From: Bacteroidia bacterium
Lineage (GTDB): Bacteria; Bacteroidota; Bacteroidia; Flavobacteriales; Flavobacteriaceae
Direction of reading: 5' to 3'
DNA: 64,000 nt
Assembly (NCBI GenBank): GCA_030432635.1
Contig: JAUIMB010000003.1
Coordinates: 124,001-188,000 of the forward strand
Made by a program: the position numbers and the translations under genes. Shown piece by piece: positions 45,699 through 54,986 of this stretch (positions are counted from its first letter, which is position 1; each line of letters starts with the position of its first letter). The notes beneath the pieces were generated by a model that worked only from the letters and a program-made list of their open reading frames with translations, had not been told where the DNA came from and ran no database searches.

Positions 45699-46502
45699 TT
45701 ACCCTCTTAATGTTGTAAGGGTTAGTCTTCTTAGGTACTTTAACATAGAGAAAGTACAAATAAAACAATACTCTACAAAACCAACAAATTCTAATTTATA
45801 ACCTTTGGTTATTGCGTTTAGTTCTCCTTTTTCCATTTTCCAAAGCCTTGCACTTAATCCCGAATGACCAAAGGTGGGCTTATTCGTTACTGCACTTATC
45901 AAGCTTTCATTTAACAAATAGCAATTAAACTTTTCAATAATTCTTACAAAGTATTCTAAGTCTTCACTATAGCTCATGTCCTCGTTAAAAAACCCGCATT
46001 CTTTTACCACCTCTTTTCTAAACACCACTGAAGAGGTCATAAAGAAGTTTTTATAAAGTAACATCCTTGGAGAAATTTTATTGATTCGTTTGAATTTATA
46101 CCACAGGAAAGATTTAAGTATTGCACCATCTCTATTCGAACCCAAAAAGTCAATTTGATGATTATCGTTTAAAATCTTAATTTGCTTTTCAATCTTATCT
46201 TTCACCCATTGATCATCACTATCCAAAAACATCAAAAGGTCTCCTGTACTGTTTTTTAGCCCTTCATTTCGTGCCGCAGAAACGCCCTTGTTTTTTTGGT
46301 AGTAATACCTGGCATTAACCTGACTGTTTTCACTTAAAATCTCAGTAATAATTCGTTCAGAATCGTCTGTGGAACCATCGTTAATAATAATAATTTCATA
46401 ATTGCCATACGTTTGATCAAATATGGATGTGAGCACTTTCCTTATCGTCTCACTTGCATTATATACTGGTATGACAATACTTATTAATGGATTGGTTATC
46501 AT
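45699..46502 (-). CDS. Glycosyltransferase family 2
   Basis: A 267-residue GT-A enzyme. It starts SIVIPVYNASETIRKVLTSI and has INDGSTDDSE for UDP-sugar binding and MFLDSDDQW with the metal-binding Asp residues. The C-terminal third is basic and hydrophobic, suggesting peripheral membrane contact. It precedes the Wzy-like gene by 129 bp. Adds one sugar to the lipid-linked repeat unit; donor unknown. Confidence 0.93.
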   Translation of the reverse strand: MITNPLISIVIPVYNASETIRKVLTSIFDQTYGNYEIIIINDGSTDDSERIITEILSENSQVNARYYYQKNKGVSAARNEGLKNSTGDLLMFLDSDDQWVKDKIEKQIKILNDNHQIDFLGSNRDGAILKSFLWYKFKRINKISPRMLLYKNFFMTSSVVFRKEVVKECGFFNEDMSYSEDLEYFVRIIEKFNCYLLNESLISAVTNKPTFGHSGLSARLWKMEKGELNAITKGYKLEFVGFVEYCFICTFSMLKYLRRLTLTTLRG

Positions 46503-46644
46503 GTAAAGGTGACAAAGCGATTGAGTGTGCTAATATAATCGTTTCTTTTAAAAGGAAGATTGAATAGCCCAGAATATTAAAGGTGTTGTTTGCAAACAAA
46601 AATACAATTCTAGGTTTCAGTGCTCGTTTTTTAAATAAGTTAGT

Positions 46645-46652
46645 TACTTTTG
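46645..46652 (+). promoter_or_regulatory. Flavobacterial -7 element of pyruvyl transferase gene
   Basis: TACTTTTG matches TAnnTTTG and lies 22 bases before the ATG at 46675, in a 172-bp divergent gap. No strict TTG is seen at -33. Confidence 0.45.
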
Positions 46653-46674
46653 AAATTCACTTTTAGCATATAAA

Positions 46675-47772
46675 ATGAAAATTGTTTATGAAGGGTTTTA
46701 TGGTTTTAAGAATACTGGCGATGATGCCTTTATAGAGGTTTCTACATGGGGTGCTGAAAAATATTGGGAATGCCGAAACAATGTGTTTTTAGGAGCTTCG
46801 CTACCAGATACAATTTATACCATAAACAAAAAGCAGGTGCTCCCATCAGTTAAGGGATTTGACCGAATCAATTTGCTCTCGCATTTAGTAAATACTAATT
46901 ATTTTATCAGTTCTGGTGGATCAACCTTAAGTGAGCTACCTTGGCATAGCAATAAGATGTTGGCCAAACAATTTAAAAAAATTAAGCCTGGTTTAAAGCT
47001 AGGTGCCATAGGTGTTTCTGTAGGCCCATTCAAAAACTCAGATGACGAAAAAGATATTATTGGCTATTTACAGTCATTGGATTTTTTATCCGTTAGAGAC
47101 TATCGTTCTTATCAATATGCCAGCTCTTTAGACTTACCATACAATCCCGTGAATGCATTTGATTTAGCTGCACTCCTTCCGCAGGTTTACAATCAACCAA
47201 AAAAAGTAATTTCTACTGCTAAAAAACCAACTATTGGAATAAGTATTTGCAATTATGAAAGTTACATTGGAGGGAATGTTTCAAAAGAGTCCAAAAGAAA
47301 CTCCTTTTTTAAAGAGTTAATAGGACTTCTCAATAAACAAGATAATGTATTATTTAAGGCGTTTATTATTAATGGAAACAAGAAGATTGGTGATTTGCAA
47401 ATCACCAATAAATTGACAAACGGTATACCAAATGACAGGCTATCTGTTATTGCTTACAACAAAAACACAAAAATGATTTGGGATGAAATTCGCAGTTGCG
47501 ACCTCATGATTTCAACCCGTTTGCACGCAAGTATTTTTTCGTGTTATGCTAATGTTCCCTTTTTTTTGATAGAATATCATAAAAAATGTTCTGATTTCTT
47601 AGAAGATGTGGGGCAACATAAAGGGTACAGAATATATGATGCTGAAGTAAGCCCAAGCGAGGTTCTTCAAAAAATTAATTCAATATTAGATGGCAATTAT
47701 TTTGAACCAAAGTATATAGATAAAACCATAGCGCTTTCAGAAAAAAATTTCACTTCGCATTCTATTGTTTAG
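46675..47772 (+). CDS. Polysaccharide pyruvyl transferase-like protein
   Basis: A 365-residue protein of the polysaccharide pyruvyl transferase/CsaB family, which adds a ketal pyruvate from phosphoenolpyruvate to a sugar. Family features are the N-terminal GFYGFKNTGDDAFIEV, the mid-segment GAIGVSVGPFKN with LSVRDYRSYQYASSL, and the C-terminal MISTRLHASIFSCYANVPFFLIEY. It is the only plus-strand gene between 38 and 64 kb, set between two polymerase-containing runs. Pyruvylation would add negative charge to the glycan. Confidence 0.9.
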   Translation: MKIVYEGFYGFKNTGDDAFIEVSTWGAEKYWECRNNVFLGASLPDTIYTINKKQVLPSVKGFDRINLLSHLVNTNYFISSGGSTLSELPWHSNKMLAKQFKKIKPGLKLGAIGVSVGPFKNSDDEKDIIGYLQSLDFLSVRDYRSYQYASSLDLPYNPVNAFDLAALLPQVYNQPKKVISTAKKPTIGISICNYESYIGGNVSKESKRNSFFKELIGLLNKQDNVLFKAFIINGNKKIGDLQITNKLTNGIPNDRLSVIAYNKNTKMIWDEIRSCDLMISTRLHASIFSCYANVPFFLIEYHKKCSDFLEDVGQHKGYRIYDAEVSPSEVLQKINSILDGNYFEPKYIDKTIALSEKNFTSHSIV

Positions 47773-47820
47773 TTTTGGAATAATCAAACCCATACCTTTT
47801 ATCCTGATACGAAAAAGCAA

Positions 47821-49239
47821 CTATTCAGGTTTGGTCTCTCTATTATTTGTGTAAGCTTTTAGAATTATTAACATTGCCAAGCTCAGCCAAAATCCATAAA
47901 CCCTAAACGTATCAATTTGTAACCAATTCAAAAACCAACCAACAAAATTGATCATTAGCGCTATTGATATGTATCTATAATTTATGTCCTTATAATACAA
48001 ATACTTCGTTGAAAGCAATATCGACACTAGTAGAGTTAAAAATACGCAAAACCCTAAAATTCCGGCTTCAGCCAAAACCCTTAAATACATATTATAACCT
48101 GGTGGGAAGGATTTTATTTTTTCATTCTGATAAATTTCGGGGAATTCATAATTGTTCTTTAATGCCCATTTTGGGTAGTGGTGACGCGACTCAAATGTTT
48201 GTTGTCCCCAACCAACCCCAAAAAGTGGATTTTGCTTAAACACCTCAAACATTGCAACTTGTATTCCTAAACGGGACTTGTTAGACATTGAATTATTATT
48301 AGCACTGTACTCAAATTTTGAAAAATCCAATTGCTCCATTCGCTCATCAAAAGAATTGACGATTGGTTTCCAATAAACTACTAGCCCTAATACTCCAATA
48401 AAAAAACTGAAGACCATTGCCTTGATAAAAATAGTCCTAAACCTTGAAAAAGATATAAATGTATAATACACACCTACGATAATTTGAAAGATTATGACTA
48501 TAAAAACAGTTCTTGATTTTGAAATCAATGCTAAAAAAACAAGCAGTACAAAAGGAAGGAATCTCTTGATTTTTTTAGGTGAGCTAATAATATAGCTAAA
48601 CATAAAACCTGAAATTGTAATGATATATGCTCCGAGTGCAGGAGGTTCATACGTAACCGAAGACACCCTAAACAGTCTATAATCTAACTTAATCTCTACA
48701 AAAGGTAAATGATTAAATATCTCAAGCAAAGGCTTTAGTGAATTAGCTCCTTTTATAATAACTAGATATTCTATAAAACCACAGGCAAAAACAATGATGA
48801 AACTGATTAAAAATGTCCTTCTTACCAACTCAAAAAAGGGTCGCACACCATAATCCCTACAAAGATTAATGAATACAAACAAAAATGCGAAGCCTGAAAT
48901 CACAATTGAAATAAACTGCCTAACAAAACGCTCAATCCCTGATGTTTGCTTAAAGTAGTAGGATATAATATCTGTTATATTTATAACAATCGAAAACAGA
49001 ATAATTATTACAAACATCACAAACAAGCTAAACTCAGTAGAGCGTATAGGTAAAAAAACCTTTCCCTTTAATGCGCCATATAATGACAGGAAACAAAAGG
49101 AAGCAAGAAAAAACAGAGAGGAAGAATCCTTACTATACTCCCCTAAAAAGCCCATCCATGAAGGAATCTCAGAATTAAATGGAAGAAGAAAAATCCCAAT
49201 TATAAAGAAAAACTGATACGCTTTTTTAATTAATCTCAT
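47821..49239 (-). CDS. O-antigen polymerase-like membrane protein (Wzy)
   Basis: A 472-residue polytopic protein with about ten or eleven hydrophobic helices. The periplasmic loop contains SRLGIQVAMFEVFKQNPLFGVGWGQ and the motif YNMYLRVLAEAGILGFCVFL, diagnostic of the O-antigen polymerase/ligase fold. The ATG overlaps the flippase end by four bases, giving the usual Wzx-Wzy pairing. This is the better candidate for the repeat-unit polymerase; the 44364 gene is a second one. Confidence 0.87.
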   Translation of the reverse strand: MRLIKKAYQFFFIIGIFLLPFNSEIPSWMGFLGEYSKDSSSLFFLASFCFLSLYGALKGKVFLPIRSTEFSLFVMFVIIILFSIVINITDIISYYFKQTSGIERFVRQFISIVISGFAFLFVFINLCRDYGVRPFFELVRRTFLISFIIVFACGFIEYLVIIKGANSLKPLLEIFNHLPFVEIKLDYRLFRVSSVTYEPPALGAYIITISGFMFSYIISSPKKIKRFLPFVLLVFLALISKSRTVFIVIIFQIIVGVYYTFISFSRFRTIFIKAMVFSFFIGVLGLVVYWKPIVNSFDERMEQLDFSKFEYSANNNSMSNKSRLGIQVAMFEVFKQNPLFGVGWGQQTFESRHHYPKWALKNNYEFPEIYQNEKIKSFPPGYNMYLRVLAEAGILGFCVFLTLLVSILLSTKYLYYKDINYRYISIALMINFVGWFLNWLQIDTFRVYGFWLSLAMLIILKAYTNNRETKPE

Positions 49240-50537
49240 TTAACGGCTTCCCTCACTTTGTTTTTGATTACTTTCTTTCGGTAAAAATATACTAAAATTA
49301 ACGAATAAGATATGTTAGACAGTAGGAAACTTAATGCCATTCCTACATAACCATAAGTCGATATAACAAATGCACCAAAAGAAACCATTACAGCAAAGGC
49401 AACACCATGAGCGATAAAGAAAGGATAGGTAACTTCAATTGCCTTAAGGGAAATTGATATTGGCCGAATAAATAATAATAATAATTGGACTAAAGAAAAA
49501 ATCATTATCAATAAAACTCCAGAGCCATACTTTGTGCCATAAAATAAGTCATAGACTATGACAGAAAAAACAAATGCCAATAGAATGAGGATAAAAACTT
49601 TTTTATAGTTATCCCTATAGAGTTTTTTTACTAGAACGTCTAATTTACTATTGGGATTTTCCTTAATATAGTTTGCAAAAAAAGGGATATAATAATTCTC
49701 TATTGAAATAATGAATATATTAATTATACCTAAGATATTTTGAATTGTCCTGACCTTACTAATACCAAAATCACTTATATTTAAACTCTTAGACATGATA
49801 AAAAGGCCTTGGCTATAACCCCAGAAACCAATACCTCCTATAATTATCCATTTAGAATAATTAAAATGTTGTGTTATAATTTGTTGATATATAACCCTTG
49901 TTGTTGTTTTAAAGTAGCTCAACTCTGTTTTAAACACTTTGAAAACCCCAAAGACACATAGTAAATAAAGATTAGCAACAAAAAGTGCTGCCACAAAAAC
50001 ATTTAAGCTAATTATAAAATCGATTTGAGCCCTGTAAAAATATATTCCAATAAAGTAAAAAGCGTTCAATAAGAATGAGGCTATTACGGCATGAGAGAGG
50101 TTTAAGCTGTAACTACTAAACAAATACTTTTTTAGGATATCAAAAGTACATAATAAAATAGGAGCTATAATTACATACTGTGGCTTTACTTCTTCACCAG
50201 TTAAGTCAAGAAAAAAGAAGCACACTAAAGAAAGAAGTACGTTTAAGATTAAATTGGTTCCTAAAATGCTCGAAATGTAGAACCCCTTATTTCCCTTCCA
50301 TTTTTTTGGCAATAACACTAAAATTGGTGCTGACAAAAAAAAAGTTGAAAAAATAAAAACAAAATTAATTGAACTTATGAAAATAATATAAGACCCAAAC
50401 TCATTTACAGGAGCTAGTCTTGATAGTGCAAATATAGAACCAAAATTAAATAGGGCATACAGGGCTTGATCAAGAAACAATAGATATTTATTGACCATCA
50501 TATTCGATAACGCACTGTAGAAACGTTTAATCATCAT
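49236..50537 (-). CDS. Oligosaccharide flippase (Wzx-like)
   Basis: A 433-residue membrane protein with about 12 helices, of the polysaccharide flippase superfamily. The N-terminal helix pair (NKYLLFLDQALYALFNFGSI, LSRLAPVNEFGSYIIF) is typical. It should flip the undecaprenyl-linked repeat unit to the periplasm for the Wzy-like enzyme whose gene overlaps its 3' end. It is notably AT-rich, as are the polymerase genes. Confidence 0.9.
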   Translation of the reverse strand: MMIKRFYSALSNMMVNKYLLFLDQALYALFNFGSIFALSRLAPVNEFGSYIIFISSINFVFIFSTFFLSAPILVLLPKKWKGNKGFYISSILGTNLILNVLLSLVCFFFLDLTGEEVKPQYVIIAPILLCTFDILKKYLFSSYSLNLSHAVIASFLLNAFYFIGIYFYRAQIDFIISLNVFVAALFVANLYLLCVFGVFKVFKTELSYFKTTTRVIYQQIITQHFNYSKWIIIGGIGFWGYSQGLFIMSKSLNISDFGISKVRTIQNILGIINIFIISIENYYIPFFANYIKENPNSKLDVLVKKLYRDNYKKVFILILLAFVFSVIVYDLFYGTKYGSGVLLIMIFSLVQLLLLFIRPISISLKAIEVTYPFFIAHGVAFAVMVSFGAFVISTYGYVGMALSFLLSNISYSLILVYFYRKKVIKNKVREAVK

Positions 50538-50668
50538 CTAAGACTATCATTCTTATGTATTGGAATTGCTCAATTAATTTTATCAGTGATTTACTTTTGC
50601 CCTCGTCTTCGAACAATTGATTCTTAGGTTTCCACTATTCCAATTAAACGAATCATTCGATGAGAATA

Positions 50669-51922
50669 TCACACGATCATTCCTGCAGCAACAGTCTCAT
50701 TAGTAATATCATCAATTAAGATGATGCTTCCAGTCGTTCTATTTTCCCTATAGTCATCTACCATTAATGGTTTTGTAGTTCTAATTTTCACTTTAGAGAT
50801 ATCATTCATTCCGAGGTTTTTATCCTCGTTATTTCGCTCTAAAGTGTTAATGTCATATTTATATACGACTTCTTTAATCATCGCTTTTTGCTCATTGGAA
50901 GTATGGCGAATACTATACTTTGCACGAGGTTTTGCTGATTGATTGTGCAGCCAGCACAACATAACCTCAATATCTTGGGATGCCCTTGGTTTATTGTTTG
51001 AACGCACAATCATATCACCTCGACTGATGTCGATATCATCTTCGAGAGTTATAGAAACCGACATCGGAGCATAAGCCTCATCAATAGATTTATCTAAGGT
51101 GTCAATACTCTTTATTTTTGAAGTAAAACCCGAAGGCATTACTGTGACTTCGTCACCAACCCTTAAAATCCCACTTGCCACTCGACCTGCATATCCTCTA
51201 TAATCAATAAATTCACCACTTTGAGGTCTCAGAACAGTTTGCACCGGAAACCTGGCGTCTACTTTATTAATATCACTACTAATATGTAGGGTTTCTAAGG
51301 TATGTAACAGAGGAGCGCCTTGATACCAATCCATGTTTTCAGAACGATTGACGACATTATCTCCATTTAGCGCACTAATTGGAATAAATCGTACGTCCTT
51401 AATGAGCATTTTTGACGAAAACTCCTCAAATTGGTTGATTACGCTATTATAGGCCTCCTCAGAATATTCCACCAAATCCATTTTATTCACACAAACAATA
51501 ACATGAGGTATTTGTAACAATGAGGCAATAAACGAATGTCGTTTGGTTTGCTCGATAACACCATGCCTTGCATCGACTAAGATAATTGCTGCATTGGCAG
51601 TGGAAGCACCTGTGACCATATTTCGCGTATATTGAATGTGGCCAGGCGTATCCGCTATAATAAACTTTCGCTTTGGTGTGGTAAAATACCTATATGCCAC
51701 ATCAATTGTAATGCCTTGTTCACGTTCATCTCGTAAGCCGTCTGTAAATAATGCCAAGTCAACTCCATCATGGCCTTTTCTTTTGCTTGTATTTTCAATA
51801 GCTTGTAATTGATCTTCAAAAATGGATTTAGAATCGTACAACAATCTACCGATTAATGTACTTTTTCCATCATCAACGCTTCCCGCGGTTGTAAATCTTA
51901 GTAATTGGTTGTTATCTAACAT
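50669..51922 (-). CDS. cysN: Sulfate adenylyltransferase large subunit
   Basis: GTPase subunit that drives synthesis of adenylylsulfate (APS) by CysD. The 417-residue protein has the P-loop GSVDDGKST at 14-22, DTPGH at 91-95 and NKMD at 146-149, then two beta-barrel domains. It has no C-terminal APS-kinase fusion; kinase is encoded separately (cysC). It is split from cysD by the SGNH/MBOAT pair and has its own -7 element, whereas cysD and cysN are usually adjacent. Confidence 0.97.
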   Translation of the reverse strand: MLDNNQLLRFTTAGSVDDGKSTLIGRLLYDSKSIFEDQLQAIENTSKRKGHDGVDLALFTDGLRDEREQGITIDVAYRYFTTPKRKFIIADTPGHIQYTRNMVTGASTANAAIILVDARHGVIEQTKRHSFIASLLQIPHVIVCVNKMDLVEYSEEAYNSVINQFEEFSSKMLIKDVRFIPISALNGDNVVNRSENMDWYQGAPLLHTLETLHISSDINKVDARFPVQTVLRPQSGEFIDYRGYAGRVASGILRVGDEVTVMPSGFTSKIKSIDTLDKSIDEAYAPMSVSITLEDDIDISRGDMIVRSNNKPRASQDIEVMLCWLHNQSAKPRAKYSIRHTSNEQKAMIKEVVYKYDINTLERNNEDKNLGMNDISKVKIRTTKPLMVDDYRENRTTGSIILIDDITNETVAAGMIV

Positions 51923-51985
51923 TCTGCTTGTAATTTCTTGTTCAAAATGGCTTCTTAATTGTATTCCTACAAAAGGGAGGCATCA

Positions 51986-51993
51986 CAAATTTA
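51986..51993 (-). promoter_or_regulatory. Flavobacterial -7 element of cysN
   Basis: TAAATTTG on the minus strand lies 63 bases before the cysN ATG, in the 111-bp gap after the SGNH-like gene. A TTA rather than TTG is found 17 bp upstream of it. Confidence 0.4.
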
Positions 51994-52033
51994 ACATTGA
52001 ATTCTGTGTTTAATAGCTATAATCTTAGCAAAT

Positions 52034-53494
52034 TCATTCAATAATCACCCATTTCTGCATATCCATTATGTGCATTTCTCCCTTGTTTGATTCTAATATG
52101 TGATATATTTTATATTTTCCTTTTTCTAATAACTTCTTGTTGAAATAAATGCTGTAGCCAGACTGTTCAAATTCTTGTTTAAATCTATTTGGCACATAAC
52201 TGTTTTTAACTCTTTTCAAGTTGCCATTTGAAACGAATATAAAATTATTATTCTTTTTTAATGCTATTTTTCTGAATGACTTCTTTAAATTCAATCCACT
52301 TTTAAACATCCAACCCCATATTGCAATATTTGTTTGGTCTTGAGGCAATACAATAGTATTAGTTACATTATCTCCGTCACTATACTTTAGGTGATTAATC
52401 CCAGAAACATCGCCGAAAAATACAGAATCTTTCTCTATTTTTTCATTGCTATACAATATATCTTCAAGAGTCTTTGCTTCTCTAACTTGCTGCTTGTTAA
52501 GTGTGTAATTACTATTGATGAACTTTGCCAACATAGAACTGGTTTTAATCATCCCCTTATAGTTGAGGTGCTGGTTATTACTCACTACATCTGGCTTAAA
52601 GTGTGTTCTGTCATAACCCCCAACTTCACCATTGATATCGTAATGTTTAATGTTGTCATATTTATTTAAAAATGTTTTTAGTTCATCCGTAGACTCATTA
52701 AACCTCTTTGCTATATTATTATAATAGACATCTAATACTGGAACTTTAAAAAAAAGTAATTCAAAGTTATAGAGCCTTGACAGCTCAATGATTTTATTTA
52801 GATATAACTTTTCATCATCAGAAATTAAATATTTGTCAGAATCAAAGTTCTTGTTTTCAAACTTATGGATTTGAGTTTGATTTATAAATGTTTTAGCACC
52901 TCTTGAAAGGTTTTGATTAAATCTCTTTGGGTCACTTGACAACTTTGTCATAATCGATTTCGACAGTTGTTTGTCATCTGTCCATCCTTCATGAAACCTA
53001 AAAAAATTGAACATGTGGTATACTTTATCTTCAGGATATATAAGGCATATTTCTTCTTGCTTTGCTTTCCCGAACCTTTTGTAATATTCTGTTTTGTAAG
53101 ATTTTAATGCCATGTTCCCATTGTCATCTATACTGTTGTTAAAGACATCTACAGGAGTTATCAGTGAATATGTTTCGATGGCAACAATTTTAGGAGATTG
53201 TCGATTGAGCGCTTCCTTTAAATTGAAGTAGGTTTGAGCCATGTTCATGCCAGGGCCGCAAATTTTAACGGAGTTAGTATTACATTTGGCATCAATAATA
53301 TAAGTATCAATACCATCATTTAATTGAGAAGTCCCTATAAAGATTATATCTGACGTGTTCTTTTCTTCTTCATAAAATGAGTTGAATGAACCAGCCTTCC
53401 AAGTACTGTTGTCAATAAAAAAAGGGTCTATCTTTAATAAAATAAAGCTTATTAAAGCGATAAAAATAAGACTCTTTATAATTAGCTGCTTCAT
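52034..53494 (-). CDS. SGNH-like exported protein paired with MBOAT
   Basis: A 486-residue protein with an N-terminal membrane anchor (about 5-21) and a large exported part. IIFIGTSQLNDGID (residues 50-63) sits where SGNH/AlgX-like proteins have their first block (GTSQ here), and the later NNQHLNYKGM resembles the C-terminal block, though the usual Asp three residues before the His is Asn here. The last 110 residues form a separate beta-rich region. It ends four bases... the MBOAT gene lies 3 bp upstream, the typical pairing for periplasmic O-acetylation. Function in polysaccharide acylation is inferred. Confidence 0.75.
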   Translation of the reverse strand: MKQLIIKSLIFIALISFILLKIDPFFIDNSTWKAGSFNSFYEEEKNTSDIIFIGTSQLNDGIDTYIIDAKCNTNSVKICGPGMNMAQTYFNLKEALNRQSPKIVAIETYSLITPVDVFNNSIDDNGNMALKSYKTEYYKRFGKAKQEEICLIYPEDKVYHMFNFFRFHEGWTDDKQLSKSIMTKLSSDPKRFNQNLSRGAKTFINQTQIHKFENKNFDSDKYLISDDEKLYLNKIIELSRLYNFELLFFKVPVLDVYYNNIAKRFNESTDELKTFLNKYDNIKHYDINGEVGGYDRTHFKPDVVSNNQHLNYKGMIKTSSMLAKFINSNYTLNKQQVREAKTLEDILYSNEKIEKDSVFFGDVSGINHLKYSDGDNVTNTIVLPQDQTNIAIWGWMFKSGLNLKKSFRKIALKKNNNFIFVSNGNLKRVKNSYVPNRFKQEFEQSGYSIYFNKKLLEKGKYKIYHILESNKGEMHIMDMQKWVIIE

Positions 53495-53497
53495 ACC

Positions 53498-54970
53498 CTA
53501 AAACTGAAAATATATAAACTCCTGAATATTTCTATCGCCATAAACCCCAAAGACAACTATAGATAATACAATAAACATGTAAAAAGACCATCTAAATATG
53601 GCGCTTTGTAAATTTATATATTTAATTGCATTAAATCTACGATGAAAATACTCAAACACAAACAAAAGTAAAATTGAAAGACCAACCACCTTAAATTCAT
53701 TAGACTTGAAACCAATTAAGTAGGTGTTTTTGTCAAACAGCTTACCAGCATCAAACTCTGTAAACATACCATAAATTATTTGCCAAGCGTCGGCAAGTGA
53801 ATTTGCTCTAAAAAACACCCATGCAACACAGACAATTATAAAAATGATCAGTCCAAAAAACAGCTGATTAGAAAAGTTGTTTTTATGAAGGCCTAGCTTT
53901 CGAAACACTCTAAGTCTTAATTTATAACTCCCTTTTTCAATCATCAGTATAACACCATGAATAGCTCCCCAGATAATAAAGGTCATAGCTGCACCGTGCC
54001 ACATACCACTCACCACAAATACAATAAATAAATTGGCGTAGGTTCTAAATTTACCAACCTTACTTCCGCCTAGAGGTATATATACATAATCTCTAAACCA
54101 TGTTGACAGTGAAATATGCCAGCGCCTCCAAAATTCAGTAAGGGACTTTGAAATGTATGGGCTATTGAAGTTTTTCATTAGATCAAATCCCATCGTTCGA
54201 CCCAATCCAATGGCTATATCAGAATAGCCTGAAAAGTCACAATAGATTTGAAAGGCGAACAATATCGTGGCATAAATGTATCCAACACCTCCATAATCGT
54301 CAACATTATTATAGACCTCATTCACATACAAAGCTGCGCGATCTGCAATGACCATTTTTTTAAATAGGCCAAAAGCCATCAACAACAAGCCCGACTTAAC
54401 TAATTTGTAATCAAATTTATATGTTTTATAAAACTGCGGTAACAAATGAGACGCTCTTTCTATTGGGCCTGCGACCAATTGTGGGAAAAAGGACACAAAT
54501 GCACCAAAGGCCAATAAATCATTCGTTGGTTTTAACTCTTTTCTATAAATATCTATGGTATAGCTTAATGTTTGAAACGTATAAAAGCTTATACCTACTG
54601 GCAAGATGATGTTTAAAGTAGAGACTTCAAGCTGCTTGCCAAATAACCTGAAAGAATCTACAAATGTTTCAATAAAAAAGTTCGTGTATTTAAAATAGAT
54701 CAGGAATCCTAAATTGACAAATAAACTAATTAAAAGTAACTGTTTCCGTTTGTTATTTGCTTCTGTTTTATGTAGTCGTTTCCCAACATAAAAATCGACA
54801 AGAGTGCTAATAGCAATCAAAAACAAAAATCGCCAATCCCACCAACCATAAAACAAATAACTAGCGACTAAGATAAATGCGTTTCTTGTCTTAATGTGCT
54901 TTGCTACAATCCAATACAGTATAAAAACGATTGGAAAGAAAATGGCAAAATCTAAGGAGTTAAATAACAT
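53498..54970 (-). CDS. MBOAT-family O-acyltransferase
   Basis: A 490-residue polytopic membrane acyltransferase of the AlgI/DltB type. It shows YLFYGWWDWRFLFLIAIST near the N-terminus, GISFYTFQTLSYTIDIY at 126-142, WRRWHISLSTWFRDYVYIPL at 281-300, and the catalytic His325 in SGMWHGAAMT. It moves an acyl group, usually acetyl, across the membrane for transfer to a surface glycan by its partner. It begins 16 bp after the cysD stop. Confidence 0.95.
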   Translation of the reverse strand: MLFNSLDFAIFFPIVFILYWIVAKHIKTRNAFILVASYLFYGWWDWRFLFLIAISTLVDFYVGKRLHKTEANNKRKQLLLISLFVNLGFLIYFKYTNFFIETFVDSFRLFGKQLEVSTLNIILPVGISFYTFQTLSYTIDIYRKELKPTNDLLAFGAFVSFFPQLVAGPIERASHLLPQFYKTYKFDYKLVKSGLLLMAFGLFKKMVIADRAALYVNEVYNNVDDYGGVGYIYATILFAFQIYCDFSGYSDIAIGLGRTMGFDLMKNFNSPYISKSLTEFWRRWHISLSTWFRDYVYIPLGGSKVGKFRTYANLFIVFVVSGMWHGAAMTFIIWGAIHGVILMIEKGSYKLRLRVFRKLGLHKNNFSNQLFFGLIIFIIVCVAWVFFRANSLADAWQIIYGMFTEFDAGKLFDKNTYLIGFKSNEFKVVGLSILLLFVFEYFHRRFNAIKYINLQSAIFRWSFYMFIVLSIVVFGVYGDRNIQEFIYFQF

Positions 54971-54986
54971 TCAACAGGCATTTATC

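Noticed and set aside
50591-50600. Plus-strand TACTTTTG element upstream of cysN's end
   Set aside because: No plus-strand gene follows; matches to this short word are expected by chance in AT-rich DNA.
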